A stretch of 41,351 nt of DNA from Pseudomonas citri (GTDB lineage Bacteria; Pseudomonadota; Gammaproteobacteria; Pseudomonadales; Pseudomonadaceae): assembly GCF_025336485.1 (NCBI RefSeq), contig NZ_JAODAB010000038.1, positions 1 through 41,351 on the forward strand, written 5' to 3'. The position numbers were made by a program, and so were the translations under genes. Under the pieces are notes generated by a model that had not been told where the DNA came from, ran no database searches, and worked only from the letters and a program-made list of their open reading frames with translations. Within the stretch, counting starts at the first letter, position 1. Each line of letters starts with the position of its first letter. Below, piece after piece: positions 7,286 through 16,207 of the stretch.

Positions 7286-8356
7286 CTACAACAACGGCGC
7301 CACAATCGGCTCCTTGCTCGGCCACGCATCCAGCACCGCCTTGATCAACGTCGCCAGGGGAATCGCAAAGAACACCCCCCAGAATCCCCACAGCCCGCCA
7401 AACAGCAGCACCGCGCAGATGATTGCCACCGGGTGCAGGTTCACCGCCTCGGAGAACAGCAACGGCACCAGCACGTTGCCATCGAGCGTCTGGATGATCC
7501 CGTAGACCGCCATCAGGTAAATGAACTGGTCGCTCCAGCCCCACTGGAACAGCGCAATCAACGCCACCGGCACGGTCACCACCACGGTGCCGACATAAGG
7601 CACCACCACCGAAATACCCACCAGCAATGCCAGCAGTGCGGCGTAGTTGAGTCCCAGGGCCACGAAGCCGATATACGTCACCGCTCCGCAAATGAAAATC
7701 TCGATGACCTTGCCGCGGATGTAGTTGGCAATCTGGAGATTCATTTCCTGGGCCACCCGGGTGATCAGCGTCCGCTCACGCGGCAGATAACCACTCACCC
7801 AACGTCCGATCATTTCCCGGTCCTTCAGGAAAAAGAACACCAGGATCGGCACCAGCACCAGGTAAATCATCATGTTGACCAACAGGGGCAGGCTGGACAG
7901 CGAAAACGTCAGCGCCCACTGGCCGAACTTGCCGATCTGGCCACGCAGCACTTCGATGGTCTGCAGCACCTGTTCATCGGACACCAGGTGTGGATAGCGC
8001 TCGGGCAAAAGCAGCAACAGGGACTGCCACTTGGCGAGCATCCCCGGCAATTCGTTGAACAAGGTCACCAACTGGTGCCAGAGCAACGGCACGACCACCA
8101 CGATGAACACCACCAACAACCCCATGAACAAGGCGAACACCAACCCCACCGCCACGGTGCCCGGCAGGCGCAAACGCTCCAGCGTCGTGACCAGCCCTTG
8201 CATCAGGTACGCCAGCACCATGCCCGCCAGCACCGGTGCCAACATGCCTCCCAGGGTGAGCACGGCGGTAAAGGCCAGGAACAGCAGCACTGCCAGCACC
8301 ACCGCCTCTTCGTCGGAGAAGTAGCGCTGGATCCAGTCGCGTAACACTTTGAACAT
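7286..8356 (-). CDS. AI-2E/PerM family membrane transporter
   Basis: The 356-aa protein has the layout of the AI-2E transporter (PerM/TqsA) family. Two N-terminal membrane segments (about residues 18-55) come first, followed by another around 70-95. A soluble loop (about 100-155) precedes a group of C-terminal membrane segments (about 155-180 and 215-345). The PYVGTVVVTVPVALIALFQWG and LDGNVLVPLLFSEAVNLHP segments are family hallmarks. Members export small molecules or ions; the substrate here is unknown. AAGGA lies seven bases before the ATG. The tusA gene lies upstream on the same strand, 30 bases away. Confidence 0.88.
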   Translation of the reverse strand: MFKVLRDWIQRYFSDEEAVVLAVLLFLAFTAVLTLGGMLAPVLAGMVLAYLMQGLVTTLERLRLPGTVAVGLVFALFMGLLVVFIVVVVPLLWHQLVTLFNELPGMLAKWQSLLLLLPERYPHLVSDEQVLQTIEVLRGQIGKFGQWALTFSLSSLPLLVNMMIYLVLVPILVFFFLKDREMIGRWVSGYLPRERTLITRVAQEMNLQIANYIRGKVIEIFICGAVTYIGFVALGLNYAALLALLVGISVVVPYVGTVVVTVPVALIALFQWGWSDQFIYLMAVYGIIQTLDGNVLVPLLFSEAVNLHPVAIICAVLLFGGLWGFWGVFFAIPLATLIKAVLDAWPSKEPIVAPLL

Positions 8357-8386
8357 TAAAAATCCTTAAGGGGAAGCCGTCGGTGA

Positions 8387-8626
8387 TCAGGCTTTTTTCA
8401 GCCAATAGCGGTAGACGCCGTTATCGTCTTCTTCAAGCAGCAGCGTATGACCGGCCAATCGGGCAAAGGTGCGGAAGTCTCGCTGGGAACCCGCATCCGT
8501 GGCGGTCACCTTGAGCACAGCGCCGCTGGCCAGGCGATTGAGTTCCAGCTTGGCCTTGAGCAACGGCAGCGGACAGTTCAGGCCGCTGGCGTCCAGCTCG
8601 GCATCGTGGGCTACAGCATCGGACAT
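8387..8626 (-). CDS. tusA: Sulfur carrier protein TusA
   Basis: The 79-aa product belongs to the TusA/SirA family, which relays persulfide sulfur for tRNA 2-thiouridine and other sulfur transfers. The conserved CPxP motif is present, with the sulfur-carrying Cys18 in GLNCPLPLLKAK. The frame extends upstream, but ATG at 8626 has GGAG seven bases before it and gives the normal family length. It is divergent from the bepA-type gene, and the 98 bases between should hold both promoters. Confidence 0.92.
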   Translation of the reverse strand: MSDAVAHDAELDASGLNCPLPLLKAKLELNRLASGAVLKVTATDAGSQRDFRTFARLAGHTLLLEEDDNGVYRYWLKKA

Positions 8627-8724
8627 TGTTTCACTCCGCAGCAGGTCATTGAGTGACCTAGAATATCTGGTCCCCGGCCTGGTGTCCGGATACATTAGAA
8701 TCTTTGTCGACTAAGGCTTCGTGC

Positions 8725-10158
8725 ATGACATTCCTGCGCCCTACCCTGCTGACGCTCGCCTGCCTGCTGGCCTCACCAGGCTTCGCCGACGACCTGCCGT
8801 CACTTGGCGACGCCAGCTCCGCCATTGTCTCGCCGGAACAGGAACACCAGTTGGGTCGCGCCTGGCTGGCCCTGCTGCGCAGCCAGGTTTCGCAGCTCAA
8901 CGATCCGCAGCTCAAGGACTATGTTGAGTCCAGCGTCTACAAACTGGTGGAAACCAGCCAGGTCAACGACCGGCGACTGGAGTTCATCCTGATCAACAGT
9001 CCGCAGCTCAATGCCTTTGCCGCACCCGGCGGCATCGTCGGAGTCAACGGGGGCCTGTTTCTCAATGCACAGACCGAAGGCGAATACGCTTCGGTCATGG
9101 CCCACGAACTGGCGCACTTGTCGCAACGCCACTTCGCTCGCGGCGTGGAAGCCCAGCAGCGCATGCAGGTGCCCATGATGGCGGCACTGCTGACCGGCAT
9201 CGTGCTCGCTGCCGCGGGTGGTGGTGACGCCGGGATCGCGGCGATTGCCGGGACCCAGGCCGCCGCGATCCAGGAACAACGGCGCTTCTCTCGCCAGAAC
9301 GAACAGGAAGCCGACCGCATCGGCATCCAGAACCTGGAGAAGGCCGGCTACGACCCGCGCTCCATGCCGACCATGTTCGAACGCCTGATGCGCCAATACC
9401 GCTTCGACGCCCGGCCACCCGAATTCCTACTGACTCACCCGGTGACGGAATCGCGGATCGCCGATACCCGTAACCGTGCCGAACAGGCCAAGCCTGGCGG
9501 TATCGAAGACAGCATGCGCTATCAACTGATTCGCGCACGCGTACTGTTGACCTATGAAGAAACCCCGGGTCTGGGCGCCAAGCGCTTCCGCGCGCAATTG
9601 GATGAGAATCCGAAGAACGACGTGGCGCGCTATGGCCTGGCAATCGCCCAGATCAAGGGCGGCCAACTGAATGAAGCGCGAGAGAACCTCAAGCCGCTGC
9701 TGGCCAAATCGCCCAACGAAATCATCTATAACCTGGCCCAGGTGGACCTGGACATCACCAGCAACAAATTGGCCGACGCTCAATCGCGTGTGGACCGGAT
9801 GCTGAGCCAGTACCCGGGCAACTACCCCCTCAACCAGGTGCGCGTCGACCTGCTGCTCAAGCAGAACCGCGCCGCCGACGCCGAGAAGGCCCTGGAAACC
9901 CTGCTCAAGAGCCGTCCGGACGATCCGGACGTTTGGTACATGGTGGCCGAGACCCGTGGCTTGTCGGGCAACATCATCGGCCTGCACCAGGCCCGTGCCG
10001 AATACTTCGCATTGGTGGGCGATTATCGCCAGGCCATCCAGCAACTGGATTTTGCCAAACGCCGCGCCGGCACCAACTTCCCGCTGTCATCACGCATCGA
10101 TGCGCGGCAACGGGAGCTCATGGAGCAGGAGCGCATGGTCAAGGACATGATGGGCTGA
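8725..10158 (+). CDS. Periplasmic M48 metalloprotease/chaperone BepA-like
   Basis: This 477-aa protein matches BepA (YfgC), a periplasmic protease and chaperone that supports LptD assembly and degrades stalled outer membrane proteins near the BAM complex. Residues 1-21 form a signal peptide (cleavage after GFA). The zinc motif HELAH is at 127-131, and the third ligand lies in NEQEADRIG. A TPR-like helical C-terminal half covers about residues 265-470. A TTG at 8704 would add seven residues, but ATG at 8725 with AAGG eight bases before it gives a proper signal peptide. A strong terminator follows. Confidence 0.92.
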   Translation: MTFLRPTLLTLACLLASPGFADDLPSLGDASSAIVSPEQEHQLGRAWLALLRSQVSQLNDPQLKDYVESSVYKLVETSQVNDRRLEFILINSPQLNAFAAPGGIVGVNGGLFLNAQTEGEYASVMAHELAHLSQRHFARGVEAQQRMQVPMMAALLTGIVLAAAGGGDAGIAAIAGTQAAAIQEQRRFSRQNEQEADRIGIQNLEKAGYDPRSMPTMFERLMRQYRFDARPPEFLLTHPVTESRIADTRNRAEQAKPGGIEDSMRYQLIRARVLLTYEETPGLGAKRFRAQLDENPKNDVARYGLAIAQIKGGQLNEARENLKPLLAKSPNEIIYNLAQVDLDITSNKLADAQSRVDRMLSQYPGNYPLNQVRVDLLLKQNRAADAEKALETLLKSRPDDPDVWYMVAETRGLSGNIIGLHQARAEYFALVGDYRQAIQQLDFAKRRAGTNFPLSSRIDARQRELMEQERMVKDMMG

Positions 10159-10174
10159 GTAAGCGCCAGGTAAT

Positions 10175-10204
10175 AAAAAACCGCCTCTCTGGAGGCGGTT
10201 TTTT
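10175..10204. terminator. Bidirectional intrinsic terminator
   Basis: CCGCCTC/GAGGCGG (10181-10187 and 10192-10198) is flanked by six A and six T residues, with a 4-nt loop. It sits between the convergent bepA-type gene and mucD and can end both transcripts. Confidence 0.9.
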
Positions 10205-10221
10205 ATAGAGCCACTAACCGG

Positions 10222-11652
10222 TCATTCGGCCAGCTTGAAGGTGATGAAGCTTGCACGCCCCTGGCGCAGGACGCGCATCGACACCGAGCGATTCTTCGGC
10301 AATGCCTTGGCGATGTCGGTGAACTCCTTGGCCGAACCAATGGCCTGGTTGTTCAAGTGCGTGATGATGTCGCCAGGTTGCAAGCCGATCATGGCGGCAG
10401 GACCGTCCTGCACTTCCTTGATCACAACGCCGCCTGGCAGTTCCAGGGTACGTTTCTGTTCGTCGGTCAGTTCGACCACCGCCACACCGAGGCGGTTGCT
10501 GCTGCGCTCGACGTCGGATTTTGGCAGCGAATCCAACTCCTTGCTTTCTTCAGGAATGGCGCCGACAGTCAGCTCGACGTTCTTGCGCTTGCCTTCGCGG
10601 ATCACTTCCAGATTGGCCTTGGCGCCCGCCTTGAGGGCTCCCACCAAGTGCGGCAGGTCGGCGGACATGACGATCGGCTGGCCATTGAGACTCAGGATCA
10701 CATCACCCACTTGCAAGCCACCCTTGGCTGCCGGGCCACCGTCCTGGATCTGCGCCACCAGCGCACCGGCTGGCTTCTCCAGGCCGAACGACTCGGCCAG
10801 GTCCTTGTTCACTTCCTGGATGACCACGCCCAACCAGCCGCGACTGACCTTGCCCTCGCTTTTCAGTTGGCTGGAGACGTCCATGGCGACATCGATCGGA
10901 ATCGCGAAAGACACGCCCATGAAGCCGCCCGAACGGGTGTAGATCTGGGAGTTGATCCCCACCACTTCGCCGGCGAGGTTGAACAGCGGGCCACCGGAGT
11001 TGCCCGGGTTGATCGGCACGTCGGTCTGGATGAACGGAACGTAGTTTTCGTTCGGCAGGCTACGGCCGATGGCGCTGACAATACCCTGGGTCACCGTATG
11101 GTCGAAGCCAAACGGCGAACCGATGGCGACCACCCACTGGCCGGCTTTCAGGTCCTGGGATTTGCCCAGCTTGAGCACCGGCAGATCCTTGCCCTCGATT
11201 TTCAACAGCGCCACGTCGGAACGCGGGTCGGTGCCGATCAGCTTGGCCTTGAGCTCACTGCGATCGGCCAGGCGGACCAGGATCTCGTCGGCGTCGGCAA
11301 TCACGTGGTTGTTGGTCAGGATGTACCCGTCAGGCGAAATGATGAAGCCCGACCCCAACGATTGCGCTTCACGCTGGCGACCGCCACCGGGCGAACGTGG
11401 TTGCTGCGGCATCCCGCGCTCGAAGAACTCGCGCAGCATCGGCGGCAGGCCTTCCAGGTCGGGCATCTGCTGGTCCGATACACGACGATCCGGCAGCTTC
11501 TGGGTCGTACTGATGTTCACCACCGCGGGCGAGGCCTGCTCGACCAGTTGCGTGAAATCAGGCAACTCGACCGCCACCGCGGGAACGGCTTGGCCGAGCA
11601 CCAGCACAGTGGCAAAAATGGAGAGATAGGTTTTCAAGCGTGGTATCGACAT
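10222..11652 (-). CDS. mucD: Periplasmic serine protease MucD (DegP/HtrA family)
   Basis: MucD is the HtrA-type periplasmic protease that clears misfolded envelope proteins and restrains AlgU activation. The 476-aa product has a signal peptide (cleavage near AVA-VEL, residue 28), a trypsin-like domain with His116 (TNNHV), Asp146 (SDVAL) and Ser219 (GNSGG), and two PDZ domains (about 275-365 and 385-470). GGGAG precedes the start. It is the last gene of algU-mucA-mucB-mucD. A 230-base gap with a hairpin separates it from mucB, so it may also have its own promoter. Confidence 0.96.
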   Translation of the reverse strand: MSIPRLKTYLSIFATVLVLGQAVPAVAVELPDFTQLVEQASPAVVNISTTQKLPDRRVSDQQMPDLEGLPPMLREFFERGMPQQPRSPGGGRQREAQSLGSGFIISPDGYILTNNHVIADADEILVRLADRSELKAKLIGTDPRSDVALLKIEGKDLPVLKLGKSQDLKAGQWVVAIGSPFGFDHTVTQGIVSAIGRSLPNENYVPFIQTDVPINPGNSGGPLFNLAGEVVGINSQIYTRSGGFMGVSFAIPIDVAMDVSSQLKSEGKVSRGWLGVVIQEVNKDLAESFGLEKPAGALVAQIQDGGPAAKGGLQVGDVILSLNGQPIVMSADLPHLVGALKAGAKANLEVIREGKRKNVELTVGAIPEESKELDSLPKSDVERSSNRLGVAVVELTDEQKRTLELPGGVVIKEVQDGPAAMIGLQPGDIITHLNNQAIGSAKEFTDIAKALPKNRSVSMRVLRQGRASFITFKLAE

Positions 11653-11799
11653 ACGGCTCCCGTTACGACGAGCAGGGTTAAGCGATATGGATCAAGAAAC
11701 ACCGGGAAACGATACGCCGGTATTTTTGTTCCGGGAACAGACTAGGCCAGGGCCGAGCGGCTCTGACCTATAGAAAAAAAGCCGATTTTTTGCAAATGA

Positions 11800-11826
11800 A
11801 AATGCTGTCAGAAAGTTTCAGCATTT
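11800..11826 (-). terminator. Hairpin between mucB and mucD
   Basis: AAATGCTG (11800-11807) and CAGCATTT (11819-11826) form an 8-bp stem with an 11-nt loop. On the minus strand it is followed by TTCATTTGC, a poor U-tract, so it could act as a partial terminator that separates mucD from algU-mucA-mucB. No gene fits in the 230-base gap. Confidence 0.4.
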
Positions 11827-11882
11827 CGATCAAGCCCCGATGCCAGATGCCTTTCGCCCCATCGAATCACCCAAACGGCCCA

Positions 11883-12830
11883 TTACTGAGCCGCCGTGAC
11901 GTCGGAACGCATGGAGAGCGCAATCCGCTCCGCCGTGCCGATAGGAATCTCGCCAACCACCGTGACCATCATCTCGCCCTGCGGCGTCGTCAGTCGACGG
12001 GACACCGCCGCCGTCGGGCCGAGTTGCGTACGAGTGTCGGTGGCGCTCGCACCGTTCAGCGGCTCCAGGAAAACCGAGAAGCGAGCCAGGCCATCCTCGT
12101 ACATGAGGCTATTGACCTCGGCCTTGGAGTCCGGATCCTTGCGCACGGCACTCGCGATCAGTTCGAAGCCCGGTGGCAGCCAGTCCGAGTGCCAGGCCGC
12201 TTTCGCCGTGACCGCTTTACTGGCATCCGGCGCGACCACCTTGCAATCGGCGCTGGCCTGCAGATCCTCGTCTGTCGGTGCGACGACATTCAAGCGCGTG
12301 AACTGGAATCGCTCTAGCAACTGGCCCTTGTCGTTGAGCAACAAAGACTTGAGCGGCAGGCCGGTTTCCTTGTCCACATGCAGCTCGAAGCCATAGCGAT
12401 GCTGGTCCTTGGGTGTCAACGCAACAATGACCGCTTGACGCCCGGCCACGCGCGACTTGCCAATGACAGCAAGGTCATACCAGTTCTTGAGTTTTTGTGG
12501 ATCGAGGGTGCGAGTGGTTCCGTCAGGCGTATTGCCCAGCCCCGCGATCAAGGAGCCGCTGACGCATTGAGTATGTCCATCAATGCGCAGGACTTCCTGT
12601 GCCGAGCCGTCAAGCTGGAGTAGCCGCTCACGGACCTTGCCATCCTGGACGCGATGCCAGATGTTATGAGTAGAAAAACTACCGTTGCGCTCGTAAACGA
12701 AAGTACCTTGAAAGCTCTGCTGCTGCTCGGCCTGGCCCAGACGACTCAACCAGTCCTGAGCTTCATCGGCATAGGCTGGGAGCACACACCAGCCACCCAG
12801 CAACAGCGTGAATAGAGGTATGGCGCGCAA
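11883..12830 (-). CDS. mucB: Anti-sigma accessory protein MucB
   Basis: MucB (RseB homologue) binds the periplasmic part of MucA and shields it from proteolysis until lipopolysaccharide signals arrive. The 315-aa product has a signal peptide ending AYA before DEAQDWL, a LolA-like N-terminal domain (about 25-195, FQGTFVYERNG, HRVQDGKVRERL) and a smaller C-terminal domain (about 215-310). It starts 11 bases after mucA, so translation is probably coupled. Length and order match the conserved Pseudomonas locus. Confidence 0.95.
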   Translation of the reverse strand: MRAIPLFTLLLGGWCVLPAYADEAQDWLSRLGQAEQQQSFQGTFVYERNGSFSTHNIWHRVQDGKVRERLLQLDGSAQEVLRIDGHTQCVSGSLIAGLGNTPDGTTRTLDPQKLKNWYDLAVIGKSRVAGRQAVIVALTPKDQHRYGFELHVDKETGLPLKSLLLNDKGQLLERFQFTRLNVVAPTDEDLQASADCKVVAPDASKAVTAKAAWHSDWLPPGFELIASAVRKDPDSKAEVNSLMYEDGLARFSVFLEPLNGASATDTRTQLGPTAAVSRRLTTPQGEMMVTVVGEIPIGTAERIALSMRSDVTAAQ

Positions 12831-12841
12831 AGGTTCCTTCC

Positions 12842-13429
12842 TTAACGGTTTTCCAGGCTGGCTGCACGGGCGTAAGGCAGTGCACTTTCAGTACCTTTCA
12901 TGGCCGCCTGCTGGGCATGCTGGCGCAGATAGCTGGGCAGACGCTGGTCGTGCCAGCCTGGCTGGCCCTGCAGAACGCCGTTGACCATAGGGCCCGCGGT
13001 TTCCGAACCCTCGCTGTAGCCGGCCAGTACCGCCGGGCCCTTGACCTGTGGAGCGGCCAGGCTTGGCTGATTGGACTGCTGCGCCAACTGCACACCGGCA
13101 ATCTCATCCTGGTTGTACAAACGCACGCCTGCCAACACGGCGACGGTGACCGAAGCGGCCACTGCCAGGCGACCGAGACTGCGCCATGGTCCGCGAGAAG
13201 CCTTCACCGGTGTCGCTTCGTCAGCCAATGCGGCAGAAACGGCCGCAGCGATATCCAGGCGCGGAAGCAACAGATCCTTGTGCATCACCGCCCGGGCAAT
13301 CTGGTAACGAGCCCAGGTCTCGCGGGTTTCAACATCGTCGAAGGCATTGAGCACCCGACGCAATTCCAATTCGTCCGCTTCGTTATCCATCACTGCGGAC
13401 AGCGATTCCTGCAGGGCTTCACGACTCAT
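12842..13429 (-). CDS. mucA: Anti-sigma factor MucA
   Basis: MucA is the single-pass inner membrane anti-sigma factor that holds AlgU. The 195-aa product has the N-terminal AlgU-binding helices (REALQESLSAVMDNEADELE), a transmembrane segment at about residues 87-104 (RLAVAASVTVAVLAGVRLY), and a periplasmic domain that ends in YARAASLENR. The frame is open upstream into algU, but ATG at 13429 follows GAGGAACGC and gives the known length. The reading frame is intact, so this strain carries none of the truncations linked to mucoidy. Confidence 0.95.
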   Translation of the reverse strand: MSREALQESLSAVMDNEADELELRRVLNAFDDVETRETWARYQIARAVMHKDLLLPRLDIAAAVSAALADEATPVKASRGPWRSLGRLAVAASVTVAVLAGVRLYNQDEIAGVQLAQQSNQPSLAAPQVKGPAVLAGYSEGSETAGPMVNGVLQGQPGWHDQRLPSYLRQHAQQAAMKGTESALPYARAASLENR

Positions 13430-13460
13430 GGCGTTCCTCTCTTGGCTATCGCCGCTGTCT

Positions 13461-14042
13461 TTAGTTTTCCTGCAACAGCGGTTGCAGGGCTTTGTCGATG
13501 GCCTCCCGGGCGCGGAAGATCCGGGAGCGCACGGTACCCACCGGACACTGCATGACACTCGCAATGTCCTCGTAACTCAGACCGTCGAACTCACGTAAAG
13601 TTAAAGCCGTACGCAAATCTTCAGGCAATTGCTGGATGGTCCGATGGACAGTGCCCTCGATCTCATCCCGCAGCAATGCTCGCTCCGGTGATTCGAGATC
13701 CTTGAGGCCATGATCGCCATCGTAGAACTCGGCATCCTCCGAACTCACATCGCTATCCGGCGGCCGGCGGCCGCGTGAAACCAGATAGTTTTTCGCCGTG
13801 TTAATGGCGATGCGGTAAAGCCACGTGTAGAACGCGCTGTCCCCGCGAAAATTTCCCAGCGCCCGGAATGCCTTGATGAAGGCTTCCTGAGCGACATCCT
13901 GGGCTTCATGGGTGTCGTGCACGAAACGCACGATCAACCCGAGAATTTTGTGCTGGTATTTCAGCACTAGCAGATCGAACGCTCGCTTGTCGCCGCGTTG
14001 AACGCGCTCGACCAGCTGCTGATCCTCTTCCTGGGTTAGCAT
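13461..14042 (-). CDS. algU: ECF sigma factor AlgU (sigma-22/RpoE)
   Basis: AlgU directs RNA polymerase to envelope-stress and alginate promoters. The 193-aa product has region 2 (about residues 25-95, including DVAQEAFIKAFRAL and FYTWLYRIAINTAKNYL) and region 4 (about 130-185, with LTLREFDGLSYEDIA and CPVGTVRSRIFRAREAID). ATG at 14042 is preferred because GAGGAG precedes it. Two promoters with AlgU-type -35 boxes lie upstream, so the gene is probably autoregulated. It heads the operon algU-mucA-mucB-mucD and diverges from nadB. Confidence 0.97.
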   Translation of the reverse strand: MLTQEEDQQLVERVQRGDKRAFDLLVLKYQHKILGLIVRFVHDTHEAQDVAQEAFIKAFRALGNFRGDSAFYTWLYRIAINTAKNYLVSRGRRPPDSDVSSEDAEFYDGDHGLKDLESPERALLRDEIEGTVHRTIQQLPEDLRTALTLREFDGLSYEDIASVMQCPVGTVRSRIFRAREAIDKALQPLLQEN

Positions 14043-14101
14043 GAACACTCCTCGATAAGCTCGAAGGAGGCTTGCAGTACTAAACGACCGGGCTTGCAAA
14101 C

Positions 14102-14128
14102 ATAGACTCGGGCTTTTCGCAAAAGTTC
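14102..14128 (-). promoter_or_regulatory. AlgU-type promoter, proximal (P3-like)
   Basis: On the minus strand GAACTT (14128-14123) is followed after 16 bases by TCTAT (14106-14102), close to the AlgU consensus GAACTT-N16/17-TCTGA. It lies about 60 bases before the algU start and corresponds in place to the P3 promoter known from P. aeruginosa. Confidence 0.7.
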
Positions 14129-14293
14129 TCCCCCTTTCAAGCAAGTTTCCGGCGCGCGCTGATCCTGGCACGCACGAAAAACGCAGCACGAGACACCCCG
14201 GCTGCGCGAATAATCTGTCACCGGGCCTGCGGGCGGATTTCCAACGAAATCCAGCACCAACCCGACTCTGCTCCCTTCTGCAGACAACCGTCT

Positions 14294-14321
14294 ATTGAAC
14301 GTAGGCGCTTGGCAAAAGTTC
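14294..14321 (-). promoter_or_regulatory. AlgU-type promoter, distal (P1-like)
   Basis: GAACTT (14321-14316 on the minus strand) and TCAAT (14298-14294) are 17 bases apart. The position, about 250 bases before algU, matches the autoregulated P1 promoter of P. aeruginosa. The 557 bases between algU and nadB hold no supported gene, only promoters and leaders. Confidence 0.65.
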
Positions 14322-14485
14322 CCACTACTTGTAGCTCTTCGAAACGAATATTGAGCAACCGTGATGAGATAAACCGCGTTTTATCCTTGAAACGGCCATC
14401 TCATCGCCTGCCCGACAAAATCGTGATCCGACGAAGCGTCTCGCTTTTCTGTCACGCTGGTTTCACATTGCCATGAATGCCCGGC

Positions 14486-14514
14486 TATTGTGCCGCTCCC
14501 CCCCTCTATATACT
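14486..14514 (+). promoter_or_regulatory. Possible nadB promoter
   Basis: TATACT at 14509-14514 is a good -10 box. The best -35 with 17-base spacing is TATTGT at 14486-14491, which is weak. It would give a leader of about 80 bases before nadB. Confidence 0.4.
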
Positions 14515-14599
14515 AGTGGGCTGCATGGCTGCCTGACCCGTTGAAACGGATATCTCGCGCCCACCCCGACCCGGGTCGCCTTGAGCGGAAACTATTCGA

Positions 14600-16207
14600 A
14601 TGAGCCAACAGTTCCAACACGATGTTCTGGTCATCGGCAGCGGCGCCGCCGGATTGAGCCTTGCCCTGACCTTGCCGGAGCACCTGCGCATTGCCGTTTT
14701 GAGCAAGGGTGACCTGGCCAACGGTTCGACCTTCTGGGCCCAAGGCGGCGTAGCGGCCGTCCTGGACGATACCGACACCATTGAATCCCATGTCGAAGAC
14801 ACCCTCAATGCCGGTGGTGGCTTGTGCGACCAGCAAGCGGTGCGCTTCACCGTCGAGCACAGCAGGGAAGCCATCCAGTGGCTGATCGACCAGGGCGTGC
14901 CGTTCACCCGTGACGAGCAATCGGCAACGGAAGACGGTGGCTTCGAGTTTCACCTGACCCGCGAAGGCGGCCATAGCCATCGGCGCATCATCCATGCGGC
15001 CGATGCTACCGGCGCGGCGATCTTCAAGACGCTGCTGGCCCAGGCACGCAAGCGGCCCAACATCGAACTGCTGGAACAGCGCGTCGCCATCGACCTGATC
15101 ACCGAAAAACGCCTGGGCCTGGACGGCGATCGCTGCCTTGGCGCCTACGTGCTCAACCGAGGTACCGGCGAAGTCGACACCTATGGCGCGCGCTTCGTGA
15201 TCCTGGCTTCCGGCGGTGCAGCCAAGGTCTACCTCTATACCAGCAACCCCGACGGCGCCTGTGGCGATGGCATTGCCATGGCCTGGCGTTCGGGCTGCCG
15301 GGTGGCGAACCTGGAGTTCAATCAGTTCCACCCCACCTGCCTGTATCACCCGCAGGCCAAGAGTTTCCTGGTGACCGAGGCCCTGCGCGGTGAAGGTGCC
15401 CACCTCAAGCTCCCCAATGGCGAGCGCTTCATGCCACGTTTCGACCCCCGGGCGGAACTGGCGCCGCGGGACATCGTCGCCCGGGCCATCGACCATGAAA
15501 TGAAGCGCCTGGGCATCGATTGCGTCTACCTGGACATCAGCCACAAGCCAGCGGCATTCATCAAGAGTCATTTCCCGACGGTGTACGAACGCTGCCTGGA
15601 ATTCTCCATCGACATTACCCGGGAACCGATTCCGGTGGTCCCGGCGGCCCATTACACCTGCGGCGGCGTGATGGTCGACCAACAGGGCCGCACCGACGTA
15701 CCAGGCCTGTACGCGATCGGCGAAACCAGTTTCACCGGCCTGCACGGCGCCAACCGCATGGCCAGCAATTCGCTCCTGGAATGTTTCGTCTACGCTCGCT
15801 CGGCGGCAACGGACATTCTGGAACAACTGCCACAGGTCAGTGTTCCCGCCGCCCTGCCCTGCTGGGACGCCAGCCAGGTCACCGACTCGGACGAGGATGT
15901 GATCATTGCGCACAACTGGGACGAACTGCGGCGTTTCATGTGGGACTATGTCGGCATCGTGCGCACCAACAAGCGGCTGCAACGGGCTCAACACCGGGTG
16001 CGCTTGTTGCTGGATGAAATCGACGAGTTCTACAGCAACTACAAGGTCAGCCGAGACCTGATCGAGCTGCGCAACCTGGCGCAGGTGGCAGACCTCATGA
16101 TCCGCTCCGCGATGGAACGCAAGGAATCACGGGGCCTGCACTACACTCTCGACTACCCTGAGACACTGAAGGAGGCTAAGGATACGATCCTTGTGCCGCC
16201 CTTGTGA
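14600..16207 (+). CDS. nadB: L-aspartate oxidase NadB with element-supplied C-terminus
   Basis: NadB oxidises L-aspartate to iminoaspartate with FAD, the first step of de novo NAD synthesis. The 535-aa product has the FAD motif GSGAAG at 13-18, the fumarate reductase-like HPTCLYHP and SFLVTEALRGEGAHL segments, RFDPRAELAPRDIV, and a helical C-terminal domain. The last 118 bases (16090-16207) lie inside an integrated element and replace the native tail. The new end reads ETLKEAKDTILVPPL, while the displaced one at 25880-26006 reads GLLPEALDTILVPPTYAG. The uninterrupted gene would encode 538 aa, so the enzyme is probably still functional. Confidence 0.95.
   Translation: MSQQFQHDVLVIGSGAAGLSLALTLPEHLRIAVLSKGDLANGSTFWAQGGVAAVLDDTDTIESHVEDTLNAGGGLCDQQAVRFTVEHSREAIQWLIDQGVPFTRDEQSATEDGGFEFHLTREGGHSHRRIIHAADATGAAIFKTLLAQARKRPNIELLEQRVAIDLITEKRLGLDGDRCLGAYVLNRGTGEVDTYGARFVILASGGAAKVYLYTSNPDGACGDGIAMAWRSGCRVANLEFNQFHPTCLYHPQAKSFLVTEALRGEGAHLKLPNGERFMPRFDPRAELAPRDIVARAIDHEMKRLGIDCVYLDISHKPAAFIKSHFPTVYERCLEFSIDITREPIPVVPAAHYTCGGVMVDQQGRTDVPGLYAIGETSFTGLHGANRMASNSLLECFVYARSAATDILEQLPQVSVPAALPCWDASQVTDSDEDVIIAHNWDELRRFMWDYVGIVRTNKRLQRAQHRVRLLLDEIDEFYSNYKVSRDLIELRNLAQVADLMIRSAMERKESRGLHYTLDYPETLKEAKDTILVPPL
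16030..16089 (+). repeat. attL core, 60-bp direct repeat within nadB
   Basis: These 60 bases are identical to 25820-25879. They begin CTACAGCAACTACAAGG and code for nadB residues around YSNYKVSRDLIELRNLAQVA. Beyond base 16089 the two copies diverge to roughly 80% identity while keeping the reading frame, as expected where an integrase recombined a phage-borne nadB tail with the chromosomal gene. The true crossover is somewhere inside this block. Confidence 0.92.

Noticed and set aside
8704..8724. TTG start for the bepA-type gene
   Set aside because: ATG at 8725 gives a cleaner signal peptide and has AAGG at good spacing.
13430..13564. Longer N-terminus for MucA
   Set aside because: The extension runs into algU in another frame; ATG at 13429 has GAGGAA and matches the known protein length.
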